Shown in pieces: positions 47,218-58,800 of a DNA stretch of 64,000 bases (within the stretch, counting starts at the first letter, position 1; the number at the start of each line of letters is the position of its first letter). The DNA is taken from positions 309,052 to 373,051 of the forward strand of contig NW_019775181.1 of assembly GCF_001039355.2 (NCBI RefSeq), given 5' to 3'. A program made the position numbers and the translations under genes. The stretch comes from Lingula anatina. Its lineage: Eukaryota; Brachiopoda; Lingulata; Lingulida; Lingulidae. The notes beneath the pieces were generated by a model. The model worked only from the letters and a program-made list of their open reading frames with translations. It was not told the origin of the DNA and did not search any database.

Positions 47218-50200
47218 GCAACGCAACTAAATGAAGTTGTTAAGAAAATCATGCATAATTCCATGGTTAATCACTGGACTATTTGTAACTTACGTATCAA
47301 CTATGATAAAAATACTTTGTTGAAAGTTTGGTTTAAAATCTTTTTAGCCCATACTTTTTTCATTATATTCTTAGCATTATGCGTAAAGGTAATCTTATAT
47401 TAATTAAAAGGAGTCATGAAACAAATAGAGCTCCTCATTAAGACTAAGTCTTCAAGTGAGCACATCTGACAAAATCAAGTTTTGAAATTTATTATCATCA
47501 AATATATGTGCTGGCCCCACTTTCACACACACACACAAAAATTAAATCACTTCACTGGCTTAATTAGTTCATTATAGGATTTCCATGAGAGTGCTGTAAC
47601 ACTGTTCCTGATAGGGTAAGGTGTGTGCATGTGACCATGTACAGTTGGTAGCCAAGTTTTTAGCCACGGAAGCCGACATAATATTTTTTTTGTGTGTGTG
47701 TGAAACAGTGACCTGAAGAGCTGTAATTGGTATACATAAAGGCATTACTTTAAAAAATTTACATTTTAAATGAGCTAAGAGCCTTAGAATTTTTTCTTTT
47801 TTTGCTTATATGCATGGGTCAGATTTTTAAAGTGGTTTGTGAGGTTTCCTGCTTTTCAAGTCTTAGGCTGTATTCCCAGAGCTTTTAGATCGATCTATCC
47901 CTGTGGGGAGTCTCACAAGACTACTGTCAGATAATCCGGCTTAAATGTCCGTCCCCCCTACTACAAGCTGTAAGGGGGTAATTTAACTTTGGTGTCCGCT
48001 CGGCTGACAGCTATTTAGCATGAACCCCCAGGGAGTTAGGTCGATCTAAAGTAGATCAATCTAATCTCTGGAAACGGGGTCTTAAATGAGTGAAGTTGCT
48101 TTGGATGCCACTGCCAAGGAATTTATATTTTCAGTTCAAAGTTTTGTTTTTCTGTCTGTTCATCTTTTTTTCTTGTAGCAAAATGACTGAAAATAGTGCT
48201 TCGTGTTTCATAAAAACCCTGATTATAATCCAGACAAATTTAGACTGATAGTTCTTTAGAGCAGCTTAAAATGAACTACTCGACTGCAATGAACGGATTA
48301 TAACCATGTCTAGAACCTTTTAAATAAGGACCTGTTTAGCATCTAACAACTGTCAGTGTAAAATTTCTGGATTGTCATCTAGATTCCTGGTCCCTTTTGA
48401 AATTTTATCATTTTGAACCAAGCCCATTTCACAAGTTAAAAATGCACTTGGCACTTTCAAACATATTTTTCAAGGGGTTTGAACCCCCAAGAATGCGGCA
48501 CATTGAGTTCAGTGATATTTCTGGTATTTTGTCTCTTTTACATACAACACACCTAAAATGACATGTGCACTGAGTAACAACGCTAACATATCTTGTCTTT
48601 CTTCATCCCAAATGTGCCCATAAAACACAGCACAAGTGCTGAGCTTGTTTTTGCCCTGATTTGGTGAACCTTTTCATGCACACTAAAATGTAGGTGTATG
48701 CAAGCTGCCCATTCACACATATGGGACAAAAAAAAAAAAAAAAGCCATGATGTATTGTAACTCAGTGCACATATTATATTAAGGGTATATATGTTTGGAG
48801 TTCAATGCCCTGGTTTTTGTATTGAACAATAGGACAGGCACATGTAGATGGACAGGCTGAAATACATGCAAAATTACTGAAACCGTAAAGTCATGGGCAG
48901 TGGTTATTATGTTTGGACAAAGTTTGATCTTTGTTTTGTAGCCTCTGACACTTAAAAGTTAGTATAGCTGATCTGTACTTTAGTTGTTTCAAATTAGTTA
49001 GGGTTCAAATTTTTAGAGAAGCATTTTTGTGTCAGTGGCTATGTAACAGAACTCAAGCTATGCCCAAATGTTACTGGAGTAATTTTATATACTGTAAATT
49101 GGTTCAGCATTAACTTTTCTGAATTTATTACTTTGCTAATAATGACAATGTGTAGACTTATACATGTATTATGTCTTAATTATTGTGTAAAATTATTTGA
49201 TACTTTCCAGTATTGTCATAGTAATATTACACTAATATTGTATTATATTGCTGTATCAGTATCAAACATATTTGCAGTGTTTATGTTGTTCATGGTTGTT
49301 GTGAATGTCTGCCCTCCTGAAGAAATAAATAACTGATCCGCATTATAATGCTTTAAATATATCATCTTTAGAACAATTCAAGAATCAGGAAGATGAGCCT
49401 TACGATCAGTTTTTCTTGAACGCATTACTTTGTAACTTTTTAAAATGTAGTTGTATTAAGGCAAATAAATAGCGCTTAAATGTTGTGCCACCAAGATTTG
49501 TGTTTGTTTTATTGCTGGGTTTTGTTTGCACCGTTGAATGGACTGAGTCAGTTATCATTAGAAATTCTTATTTTTTTAAAATTTTATACTACCAAGTATA
49601 GATGGTCCAATAAATACTAACAACAGTGATAGCAGATTTTACATATATACAAAAAGTTTTATCAAAATTCAAACTGGGTACATTACATATATGTTTCACC
49701 TGAAACGATATGAGCAATAATCGTTTGAAAGGCACCCTTTATGAGCATACACATGGTGGTAAGCCAGACAAAATCTAGTGCCAATTAAAATTTAATCCAC
49801 ATTTTCCTTGTAAAGTTTTCTAACAAATCATTAACAACAGAACAGCATGTAAGTGTTAAACAATGGAATCGAAGTAATTTGGAATAAGAAAAGTTTCATG
49901 TACAACATTTCTGCTGATGTCAATCTTTATTTTTTTCTTGCATTAGCAAGATGGCACTAGATGGAAGGCTTTGTAATGATGAAACTCTGACATAAGTATA
50001 AAAAATTTAACGACCTTAAAACCACATAGAAGCATCAGTTATTACTGTGATCATTTGCTGGTTTGGACGTCCCAAACCCTAGAACACTTGGTCTACCTAT
50101 ATTAATCATTGGCCTTTCAGCTGGACAAGGAATAACAACAGCTCTGCTGCGGTTCTCAAAAAGAATGACCAATAAATACAAAATATATAGATACCAAGCA

Positions 50201-50452
50201 TGGTTGCACATAGACTTAGATCACCATGTAAAAATATCCATAAAAAGCTCTTTTTAACATGACTTCTGTATCACAGTATTCAGAGAATGATAAATGACAT
50301 ATAAAGACTAATGAAAAATTGCAGAGAATGAAATTGTCACATTTTTGCTGTAGCTGAACACATGAAAATAAGTTCAAAGTAATAACACATTCCAGCAGAG
50401 ACTTAGAGATTTTTTTTTGCTGTGGGTTTTGTGCTTCAGTGTTAAAAATGGA
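47218..50452. other. convergent 3' UTRs of TNFR-like gene and FAM228
   Basis: No coding exon was found. It contains a family 1 MITE (about 47868-48088), a plus-strand AATAAA at 49464-49469 that could end the TNFR-like transcript and a minus-strand AATAAA at 49926-49931 that could end FAM228. Confidence 0.5.
47868..48088. mobile_element. fold-back MITE (family 1, subtype a)
   Basis: Nearly collinear with 850-1085: TTAGATCGATCTATC, GGGGAGTCTCAC, CTACTACAAGCTGTAAGGGG, CCCCAGGGAGTTAGGTCGAT. It lies in the probable 3' UTR of the TNFR-like gene. Confidence 0.85.
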
Positions 50453-53400
50453 CTACACAGAACAGGCAAGTTTGTTTGGAGGCAAAGTGAGCCTTGCCGG
50501 GGACTCCACAAGTATATCTGTTTGTTCCAGAGTATATGGTGGGTGAACAGTGTAAAGACGTTTCCGCTGACTCTGTAGCTCTTCATCAACAATAGCTGGG
50601 TGGAAGGGCATTTTGGCCCACTGAGCAAAGTTGAACTGACTGTGGTTGTAATCACCTCTCATCCGACCTCTGCAAGGAAATGTAACAAACTGTTTATCAT
50701 CTGGTGAAGAGAGAATTCACTAATACTTGTTGAAATCAACATTTTCACATTTACTTCTCTCTCTCTACATCTTCGGAAATTACACATTGTTAATTATTTA
50801 AATAAATAGTCTTTACAAATACAAATGATGCTGTTGCTGTCTAAATATATATCAAATTTTGTTTTAACTGTTGTAAAATACTGATACAGTAATTCTTCAG
50901 GAAAGCATTATGACTGCAATATATTCTCATAGCAAAACAAGTCATTTAAGTGCATGAAAATGAGGCATAAGAGGGAAATAAAAATGGTACAGTATCTATT
51001 GGAGGGAATGTGATGATTTGAAATATAAGATGGATAGGTTTTAGTGCACAGTGTGATACGTTGGATAAGCTTTAGTGCACTGGTAATTAATATTTTTACC
51101 TTGCAGCCAACAAGCACACTAATAGTCTCAGAAGGCTTCAGAGATTCAAAAGAATGAGTAATAATATTGTTTTCTTAGATTGATTATGTAGGAAATATTA
51201 CGTAATCTTTAATATTTTGGACAATAATACCAACTTCACATTAAGCAGTCTTCTTCATGTACCTTTTATCACATACTATAAAAGTCACAAGTAAATGTTG
51301 TAATTATATGAGACTTTCTGGGCATATGATGTGTAATTAAATTACATAAAATTCTTACCTGCTGGCCTTTCTAACTGGACTTTCAATGTCGTGCATTGGC
51401 ATGGCAAGCCATGTCTTACATTCAGTTCCATGGCGCCCTAATGGAACCAGGGGCAAGGGTGGGAGTTTTATCTTTTCTATATCTTTATCTGTGTATGTGA
51501 TGCCTGTGGTACATCTGAGTATCGTTCTGTCCTCTTCTGCCCGTTCTTTGGCTTGAGAGAGAAGGGGATCTCTCAGTGGTTTTGTCTCTGCATGAATACC
51601 CTGAAGAAGACAATGAACGTGGTTTAAAGTGTAATATTGAGTTTTTATCAAGAAAAATGACAGTTTATTTATACATGACTTTAATACAGAAGAACAGCAA
51701 AGCAATAAAAAAATTACATGAATTTATATTCGTAACTGAAAAAAATTATTCGAGCATTTTTTTTTTATTAATTTTAAATATCCAAAAGTTCCTGAATGAT
51801 TTTTATGGCAACGGTTCAGTAAGTAAATCTCATAGAACACTTACTCTTGTGCCCAGGGGTCTGTTAACATGTAAACCAAGTGGACAATACTCAGCAGGAT
51901 CCACTGTATCAAGGAAGACATGACCCTGAAAAAGAAAAATAATGGTATTGTATAAATCATTTCCATACATAGCCAGCACTAATAAGTTAAAAAAAAAAAT
52001 TAAGTTTTTAAAAAATTACAAGAAACATAAAAGCTTAATTATACAAAATTGTTGGTTTTCGTATTGGAAGAAATATTCAAAAATCAAACATGTCAAAATT
52101 ACCTTCTGGTTTGTAAATTCTAAATATTCTTTGTAAATCTGTCTCTTTCTGCGATCAAGTTGCTTATAAGCAGGTCCACCCATCTCCTTTATAACTTCCT
52201 TTCTTATTGGCTCATGGACCTGGTCATTCCATTTTTTGTGTAAAATTTCCTTTTTGCGGAGATCATGAACTTCTTTAGCTGCCAAAAATGCATCTATGTC
52301 CTAGAAAAATATTTGCAATTATGAATGGGTTTAAGCGCTCTTCGTGTCTGTATGGAAACTTAAGCCTTCTGCATTATTTGTACCCACACAACAATAGTGA
52401 TTTTGGATTCACTACGATAGACTGACATTCTGTTTATCACGAATTGATTTTAATGACAAATAACAAAAGTAGTAAATTAAACTCAGAAGCAGTGTTTAGA
52501 ATGACTACAACTGATGCACTGTGATGTATTGATTCACATTAGGGCTCTGTGTACATTGACTTGGTGTTCAATTAAACCAACAGTAACTATTGACAAAATT
52601 ATAGAGCATCTTTCATTTTAAACAGGCTGACAGAACTTTTCATTTACTGATATATCAGTTGAAAATATTTTATTCAGAGCACATTAATTTAGTAATGGAT
52701 CTACATGTATACAAATCACTAATAAATTGGTTGATGAGTTCAGAATGAAGAAATAGATCTGAAGTGAAACAATTTTACTTACTTTTACAAAGTTGTCTTC
52801 TACATCTAATACTGAATTATACATTTTCTTTGTGTCTCTAGCTTCTATATCTGCTCTTTCCTGGAAATAGAAATATCAAAATTAGATAAATTATATAACT
52901 ATACAGTAAAAACTTCACTTATTCTACAGTGTAAAAACAGTTCACTTGAGAACGTGCAATTGAAAAGTACCAAATATTTCACAAATGTGTCATAGCGTTT
53001 TGTCTTCTTTGATTTTTTCTGCTTTTGACTCCTCTCTTCTGCCTTTTGCTCCAAGATTGTTTCCATGTTAAAAGTTGAATTAAACATTTTCTGAGGTATT
53101 ATGAGTTGCAGAACTATGCGTTGCTCCACTATTCTATTCAATCTGCAACCTAGATTGCAAATGAGCATTCACAGTATCTCTTCATCCCTGGCTTGTTGCT
53201 AAGGATATGTGTACCAGTCTGATGTCACAATATATTGTGGGGAGAATTCTTTTTAAAAGATGTTGCTTTATAAAGTTAGAATTTTTTGGTAGTAAAAAAA
53301 GTAAAAATGTGTGATTACAAATAACTTCTTGTCTTTTTTATAATTATCCCCCCTAAAAAACATCTTAAATTTACTAATTTATTTCACAAAGTTTTAGTTC

Positions 53401-55416
53401 CTTTTCTCTTCTGTTCTCCCCGATTTGAAAACTGACCACGTGTATATCTAATCATTCTCAATCTGAAATCAGTGCTGGTGCTTTTACTAAAAGCCAGGAT
53501 ATCTTTCAAATGGGTATTGATCACTTCTTGATAAGAGTAAGCAAACATTAATTTGAATGAGTGGCTTTTCAACAACTCAAGCACTGTTGCCAGAAACTGT
53601 ACAATTCTATCGATGGGTTGCTTCTAGTTGAAGCATTATATTCACATGCCATTGCTAAGGAAATAGTACTGAGAAACAGATGTTATTTAATCTGTTATAA
53701 TGTATACGGATGGTAAACTGAAGACAGTATTTTCTACTCTTTCCTTGGAAGTGTATTTCCAATTTATTCTTATTTACTCTTTCAAGCATTATGCAGTGGG
53801 CTTATTCCCACTGCTTCACACTTTTTACAGGACAAAAGCACATCATCGCCTTTCATCAAATATAAAAAAGATTGAACAATGAAGAGGGACAAAACTGTTA
53901 GGGAGTTGACAGCAGGTATATGTCATTTATATTTCTTATAGTTTGGTTCATAATTTGGAACATAATGTCAAGCTTATTTAGTTGTTTGTTGTACCGTATT
54001 CAGCGTATACTTCTACATTTACTTATCTTTTTTATTACACATTTGGTCATGATGGCATGTTCTATAGGTGTTTGTCCATTGTATGTTACAGTATTTGTGC
54101 ATCAAGTGAAAAAGACTTACAATTATTCATATTCTGATTTCATGCCACTGATTTCATGGCACTTATGAGGGAGAGAGAGATATAAAAGAGAGAGGGAGAG
54201 AGAATTATAATATTATTTCCCTCTTGACAAATAAAAATGACCCTAGCAATTTTCACCTTATGCATAGAGTCAAGGGAAATTCTGTCTTACTTTATATGTG
54301 AAAAAGTCTTCTTTAAATATCTCTGTCAAGATTCGTTGGAGTTGCTAACTTGGTTTAAAGTAAGATAATGGCTATAACTAAAGTGGTCATGAGTGGAGTG
54401 TTAATGTTTTCCATAAGTGGTTTTAAGCACAAAGTCAAACATGCAGCTTTAGAAAGTAACCTTTATGGGTGCCAATGGGTTCAGTGGCAAGGCCACAAAG
54501 TATAAGTGTACACAGCAACGTTTTCACCATATTTACATGTAGATTTATACATTTTTCAAATAAATAATTATAACACTGAAAAATTTTTATGAGATGGGAA
54601 ATCAGTGTATTTTACCATTTGCAAACTGCAATAAACATGTCAGGAAAAAAAGCATTTTGACAATACACAAAAGTTACGAAGAAAAATTGACTAACCTGAA
54701 TTTCTTTTACAGACTTTTCACTCAGCCAGTCTTGCAGTTTGAGCGTGTGACCAATTAAACTATCTGAATCCACTCCCTTTCCTCTGTATGTTGGATTGGG
54801 TGTTGATTTGGGTCTTCTGCTATCTAATTTCTTTTGAAGATGAGCCTTGCTTGTGAGCTGCAATGAAATACACACCATCAAATAAAATGGAAATAAATAA
54901 TGGACAAAAACAGGAAACATCACGTCATAAACTGGTTTTGCACAGATATAAAGTCAAAATGAAATTATATTAACCACTGTAAAATCCCATGATAAATATC
55001 ACAAATGATTATAACACTGAAAAATTGTATGTATAAAATTTTGTGGTCTATGCCAACCAAATTTTAATGCGGTAATTTTCATTTATTAAAATATACATTA
55101 TCATACAATACTAGTACTAGTACATGTATAATGTTACTTTTATGAAAATATTAAGGACAGATCTGTCTTTCAATATCCATTATTAAACAGAGAAAAACAA
55201 AACAATCACAATAAATGTATAACAAATCAATGCCAGAATAACTCTGTATAATGTATGCATTAAAACTGGTAAACTATGCTTTAACTATCCTGAAAATAAC
55301 AAACTAACCATTGTTTTGATGTGGTCATTTGCATCAATCATCAATTCTTCAACTACATCATTATGGTGAACTTCGATGGAGCCACCGGGCTCTTTCACAC
55401 ACAGCATCGACGTCAT
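50453..55416 (-). CDS. FAM228B: FAM228-family protein
   Basis: Seven minus-strand exons: 55416-55309, 54857-54696, 52860-52783, 52300-52103, 51925-51845, 51600-51359, 50669-50453. All joins are phase 0 except the last, and the total is 361 aa. Recognition rests on the conserved core: a charged helical stretch (LRKKEILHKKWNDQVHEPI) leading to LDRRKRQIYKEYLEFTNQK and GHVFLDTVDPAEYCPL. There are no membrane segments or signal peptide, and the protein is highly charged and probably coiled. The biochemical function of FAM228 is unknown; vertebrate members are expressed mainly in testis. The A/B distinction is not resolved by sequence and the symbol follows the PFN4 neighbourhood. The gene is head to head with profilin-4. 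Confidence 0.8.
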
Positions 55417-55830
55417 TTTTCTTCAACTAATCTTCTTAACTGTGTAAAACCTATAAAATGACTATTAATTACTATACACAATATCACTAATGATACCGCA
55501 TGCAAACACTCCTCTGTTTATCGGTAGCCATCTTGAAACAAACGAGGTCACGGGTCGTTGCTAGGTCAACACTGTAAAGCAAATAATCGTTCAAGGAATA
55601 AATCTATACTTCCTTCGTTTAAAATAAAGTCGAATTGTGGGTTTTAATTTTTTCCATCTATTATGTTTTCTGTCATTTAATTATATAATTTCGTTTCGAA
55701 CGCGTTTTTTTTTTTTTGCCCTATTCCGCGAAGCAGCCCGTGCCTAGTTATAAACTACATTGGTATTACTTCCGGGTCACAGGTGCTGGAAACGGGAAGG
55801 TTCAGTGGATCCAAAATTTAATCAGGTATA
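55417..55830. promoter_or_regulatory. shared divergent promoter of FAM228 (-) and PFN4 (+)
   Basis: A short, locally GC-richer interval between the two gene starts. It holds a YY1-type AAGATGGC (minus strand, 55527-55534), an X-box-like GTTGCTAGGTCAAC (55557-55570), an ETS-type ACTTCCGG near 55770 and a plausible first PFN4 exon ending ...AATCAG|GTATAA near 55826. Use as a bidirectional promoter is inferred. Confidence 0.55.
55557..55570. promoter_or_regulatory. RFX X-box-like motif
   Basis: GTTGCTAGGTCAAC differs from the consensus palindrome RYYNYY-N2-RRNRAC at one position. Its placement in the FAM228/PFN4 promoter suits ciliary or sperm expression. Confidence 0.4.
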
Positions 55831-58800
55831 ATAATGCTTTTTGGGCGAAGTAGTGTTATTATTGTCTGAATATATTTTTGGGGCATATTGTGGAGTGAGG
55901 AGAACCACATTTCACAGCTTATAATCAGTGCATCATATAATATATTCACAATAAACCTCTTTGTTTTACTAAGGTGATTTTGCAAAACATCAACATCATG
56001 TGATAGTATAGTAGTATTAATTTAAAGAAAATAATACATACTTTGAATTGATAAAATGAAATTAAATGAAATGTGTGAAAAATTCAATCAATCAAAAAGT
56101 TTGTCAAGTTTACACATAACCCCTACGAGTGATAAAAACTGTAGAATAATCAATATACATGTATGTCTGGAACTGAGAGCAGTGTACATGTATTAAAAAA
56201 TTCCACTATTTTTTTTTAAATTTCAATAGTTATTATCTATTTATGAACTTCCCAGTATGAACTTTGAAAATAACTGAATTGATGTAATATTATTATACAA
56301 AATGTAAATAATAAAATTTTGATGTCAGCATATGGAGAAAATCTTTTTAAGACAAGATGTCCCAGCAACTTCTGTGCAGGTTCTCATTTGCTTATACATT
56401 TTTGTACCCTACCATGCAGTACAATGTACTGACTTCTAGCTAGGTACTTGACACAGACATCAGCTGGCAAAATACTGAACATTTATGCATTTATTTGATC
56501 AATTTCCCATGAATGTGATATATTAAAGTTTGTGATTAGATGGTGTTAGCAAACAAGATTCTCTCATTGTTTACCATGATTCTTCCTTGACCATCTAGAG
56601 GCCAGCTATTGGCAACCTAGCCTGGCACATGTACGTGTGTGTGTGTGTGTGCGCGTGTGCTTGTGTGTGTGGATGGGGTGGGGTGGACAATTCTTTTTCT
56701 TTTTTTTTTAAGATTTAATCAGACTTGGTTAAAATGAATTTGCTGTATTTTATTGCTTTCATTGCTAGTTTCTTGCAGGATGGCAGATTGTTCAAGTGAG
56801 AATAGCATCATAAGTAGATAGCCCTGTTGTTAAGCTTTAAAGTTTAGCTTTTTTCAGTGCATGTTAACAGTCAAAGTCATTACCAAACAATGGATAAGTG
56901 AGGCCAGCATGTTCAATTAAATTTGTGCATTTGTTGGGCCTAAGTGCATGTACAACAGTACAAGTACATGTAGGTGGGCAGCAATGTCTTACTCACAACT
57001 GGGGCACATACATAATTCTTCAGCAGTCATCATGTTTTTTTAAAGGGAAACAATTAAAAAATACCAAGACATGGCCTCAGTACCAAGGTCCGAGTATATC
57101 TCCAAAAATAATTGGGCCTGCAATATCTAGATTATATCAGGTTTCTTGCCATACATTAGGGACACAGGGTGTCCATCTCTGTTAACTACAAGTATTTTAT
57201 ACGTCAACAAGTACTTATGTAGCCTGGTATTCAAATTTGTTCACCAAATCACACACCCATATGGCCTAGCCTAGCATCCAGATGATTGGCTGGGTGCAAT
57301 TTCCATAGTGAACTTGATTGAAAGGATCATGATTATTTGATTTATTGTAAGAACATGGCCATAAGAAAGAAAAGTTAACAATTTTCAAGTGCTTTTTCAT
57401 GAAGCTAGTGCTAACCTATCACTACCTCCATGTTCAATTGTATTAAGTGCTCTCATTATACACTGCTCCCTTGAAACAGTCTGCCAGAAGTGGAATCTTT
57501 TGTAAAAACAGGCATGAATGACTCAGACTTTCTGAAACTGTTGGTCCAATCGGTCATGACCGGGAAAATTTGTTTGGTCGGGTAAAAAATTGGATGTGGT
57601 CGGTCCAAAGGACCAACAAGAGTTTTAAGAGCCACACTTTTGAGAGTCATCATTTGACATACTTCCCTAATAAAATTATATAAAACCCAAAGCGTTTTTT
57701 CCCCCCATTTCAAACCTATCACATTCACAAACAAAGTAAGCTACCTAATCGCACTGGTAGTATCTGTCTCAAACGAATAGGGTAATTTTCGGTCCGACGA
57801 AAATCCATTTGATCCGGCAAATTTTTCATAACTGCCGATCAAAATGTCTGGCCACTCTAAAAAGTTTTCAGCATGTCTGATGACTTTCTAATGGCAAGAG
57901 GCTGAAATCATACTGATATATCTGCTTTGTTTATGGTCACCTTTGCTTTTATTGATAGTGATGGATGCCAAGAATTGCAAGGCACAGCATTTGTGTTAGG
58001 TAAAAGAGCATGAGATCTTTGTGTAGGCTGCAGTTTTATATCATAGCATATACACAATTTCAATAACTCTCTCTACTGCTCTTCTAGATAACTGAAAAGT
58101 TTAATAAATTTCCTTTTTATGCATAGTCTAAGGGGCTTTTAATTTTCAAGTGGCCTGACCCACTTGCTACATGTCTATGGAAAGAAAAACTTCTGATAGC
58201 TTTGAGAAATGGCACATCTTAATAACAAATCTTCTGATTGATAGCTAACGAGAACATTATGAATTCTATAAGCATGCAACATAAGGGAGGTTTGAAAATG
58301 GAAAGCATCCAAAATAACCTAAAATGAGGCTGTTGTCACTATGTGACTAGAAAAGATCAAAAGTGGGGGAATTGTATTTATTAAAACTATTGTGCAAAAG
58401 ACCACTTCTACAGAATTTAAGAGAAAACAACCAGCAAAATCTGTGGATAAATTCTGTCAGCTCCTATTGGTTACCACACCACACTTGCTAGTCTGTCAAT
58501 ATTTCTGACCCCACTCTCCTCCAAATTCTGTAAAATGCCACTTGCTTTTGTTAAGATTTCGAGCTATTTCTAGATGATTCCCATTAACCGAAGAAGCTGG
58601 CATGCACCAATTCTGAAGCTTGGGAAAGAGTACATCTATACATTATCTTTGATTTTTTGATTCACTGAAATTGATGGGTTACTCTCTGTGAAATTAAAAG
58701 TATAGTTATAATATACAATGTGATGTATTACATAAGGTCGGAACATTTTTTTAAAAATCTTTTTTTTTCTGTTAAAACTATAGTGGTTTTAGAATTCGGC

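Noticed and set aside
52899-53168. Lys/Glu-rich minus-strand frame as an extra FAM228 exon
   Set aside because: The neighbouring exons 54857-54696 and 52860-52783 join cleanly in phase 0 without it, and its downstream donor is poor; it could only be an alternative exon.
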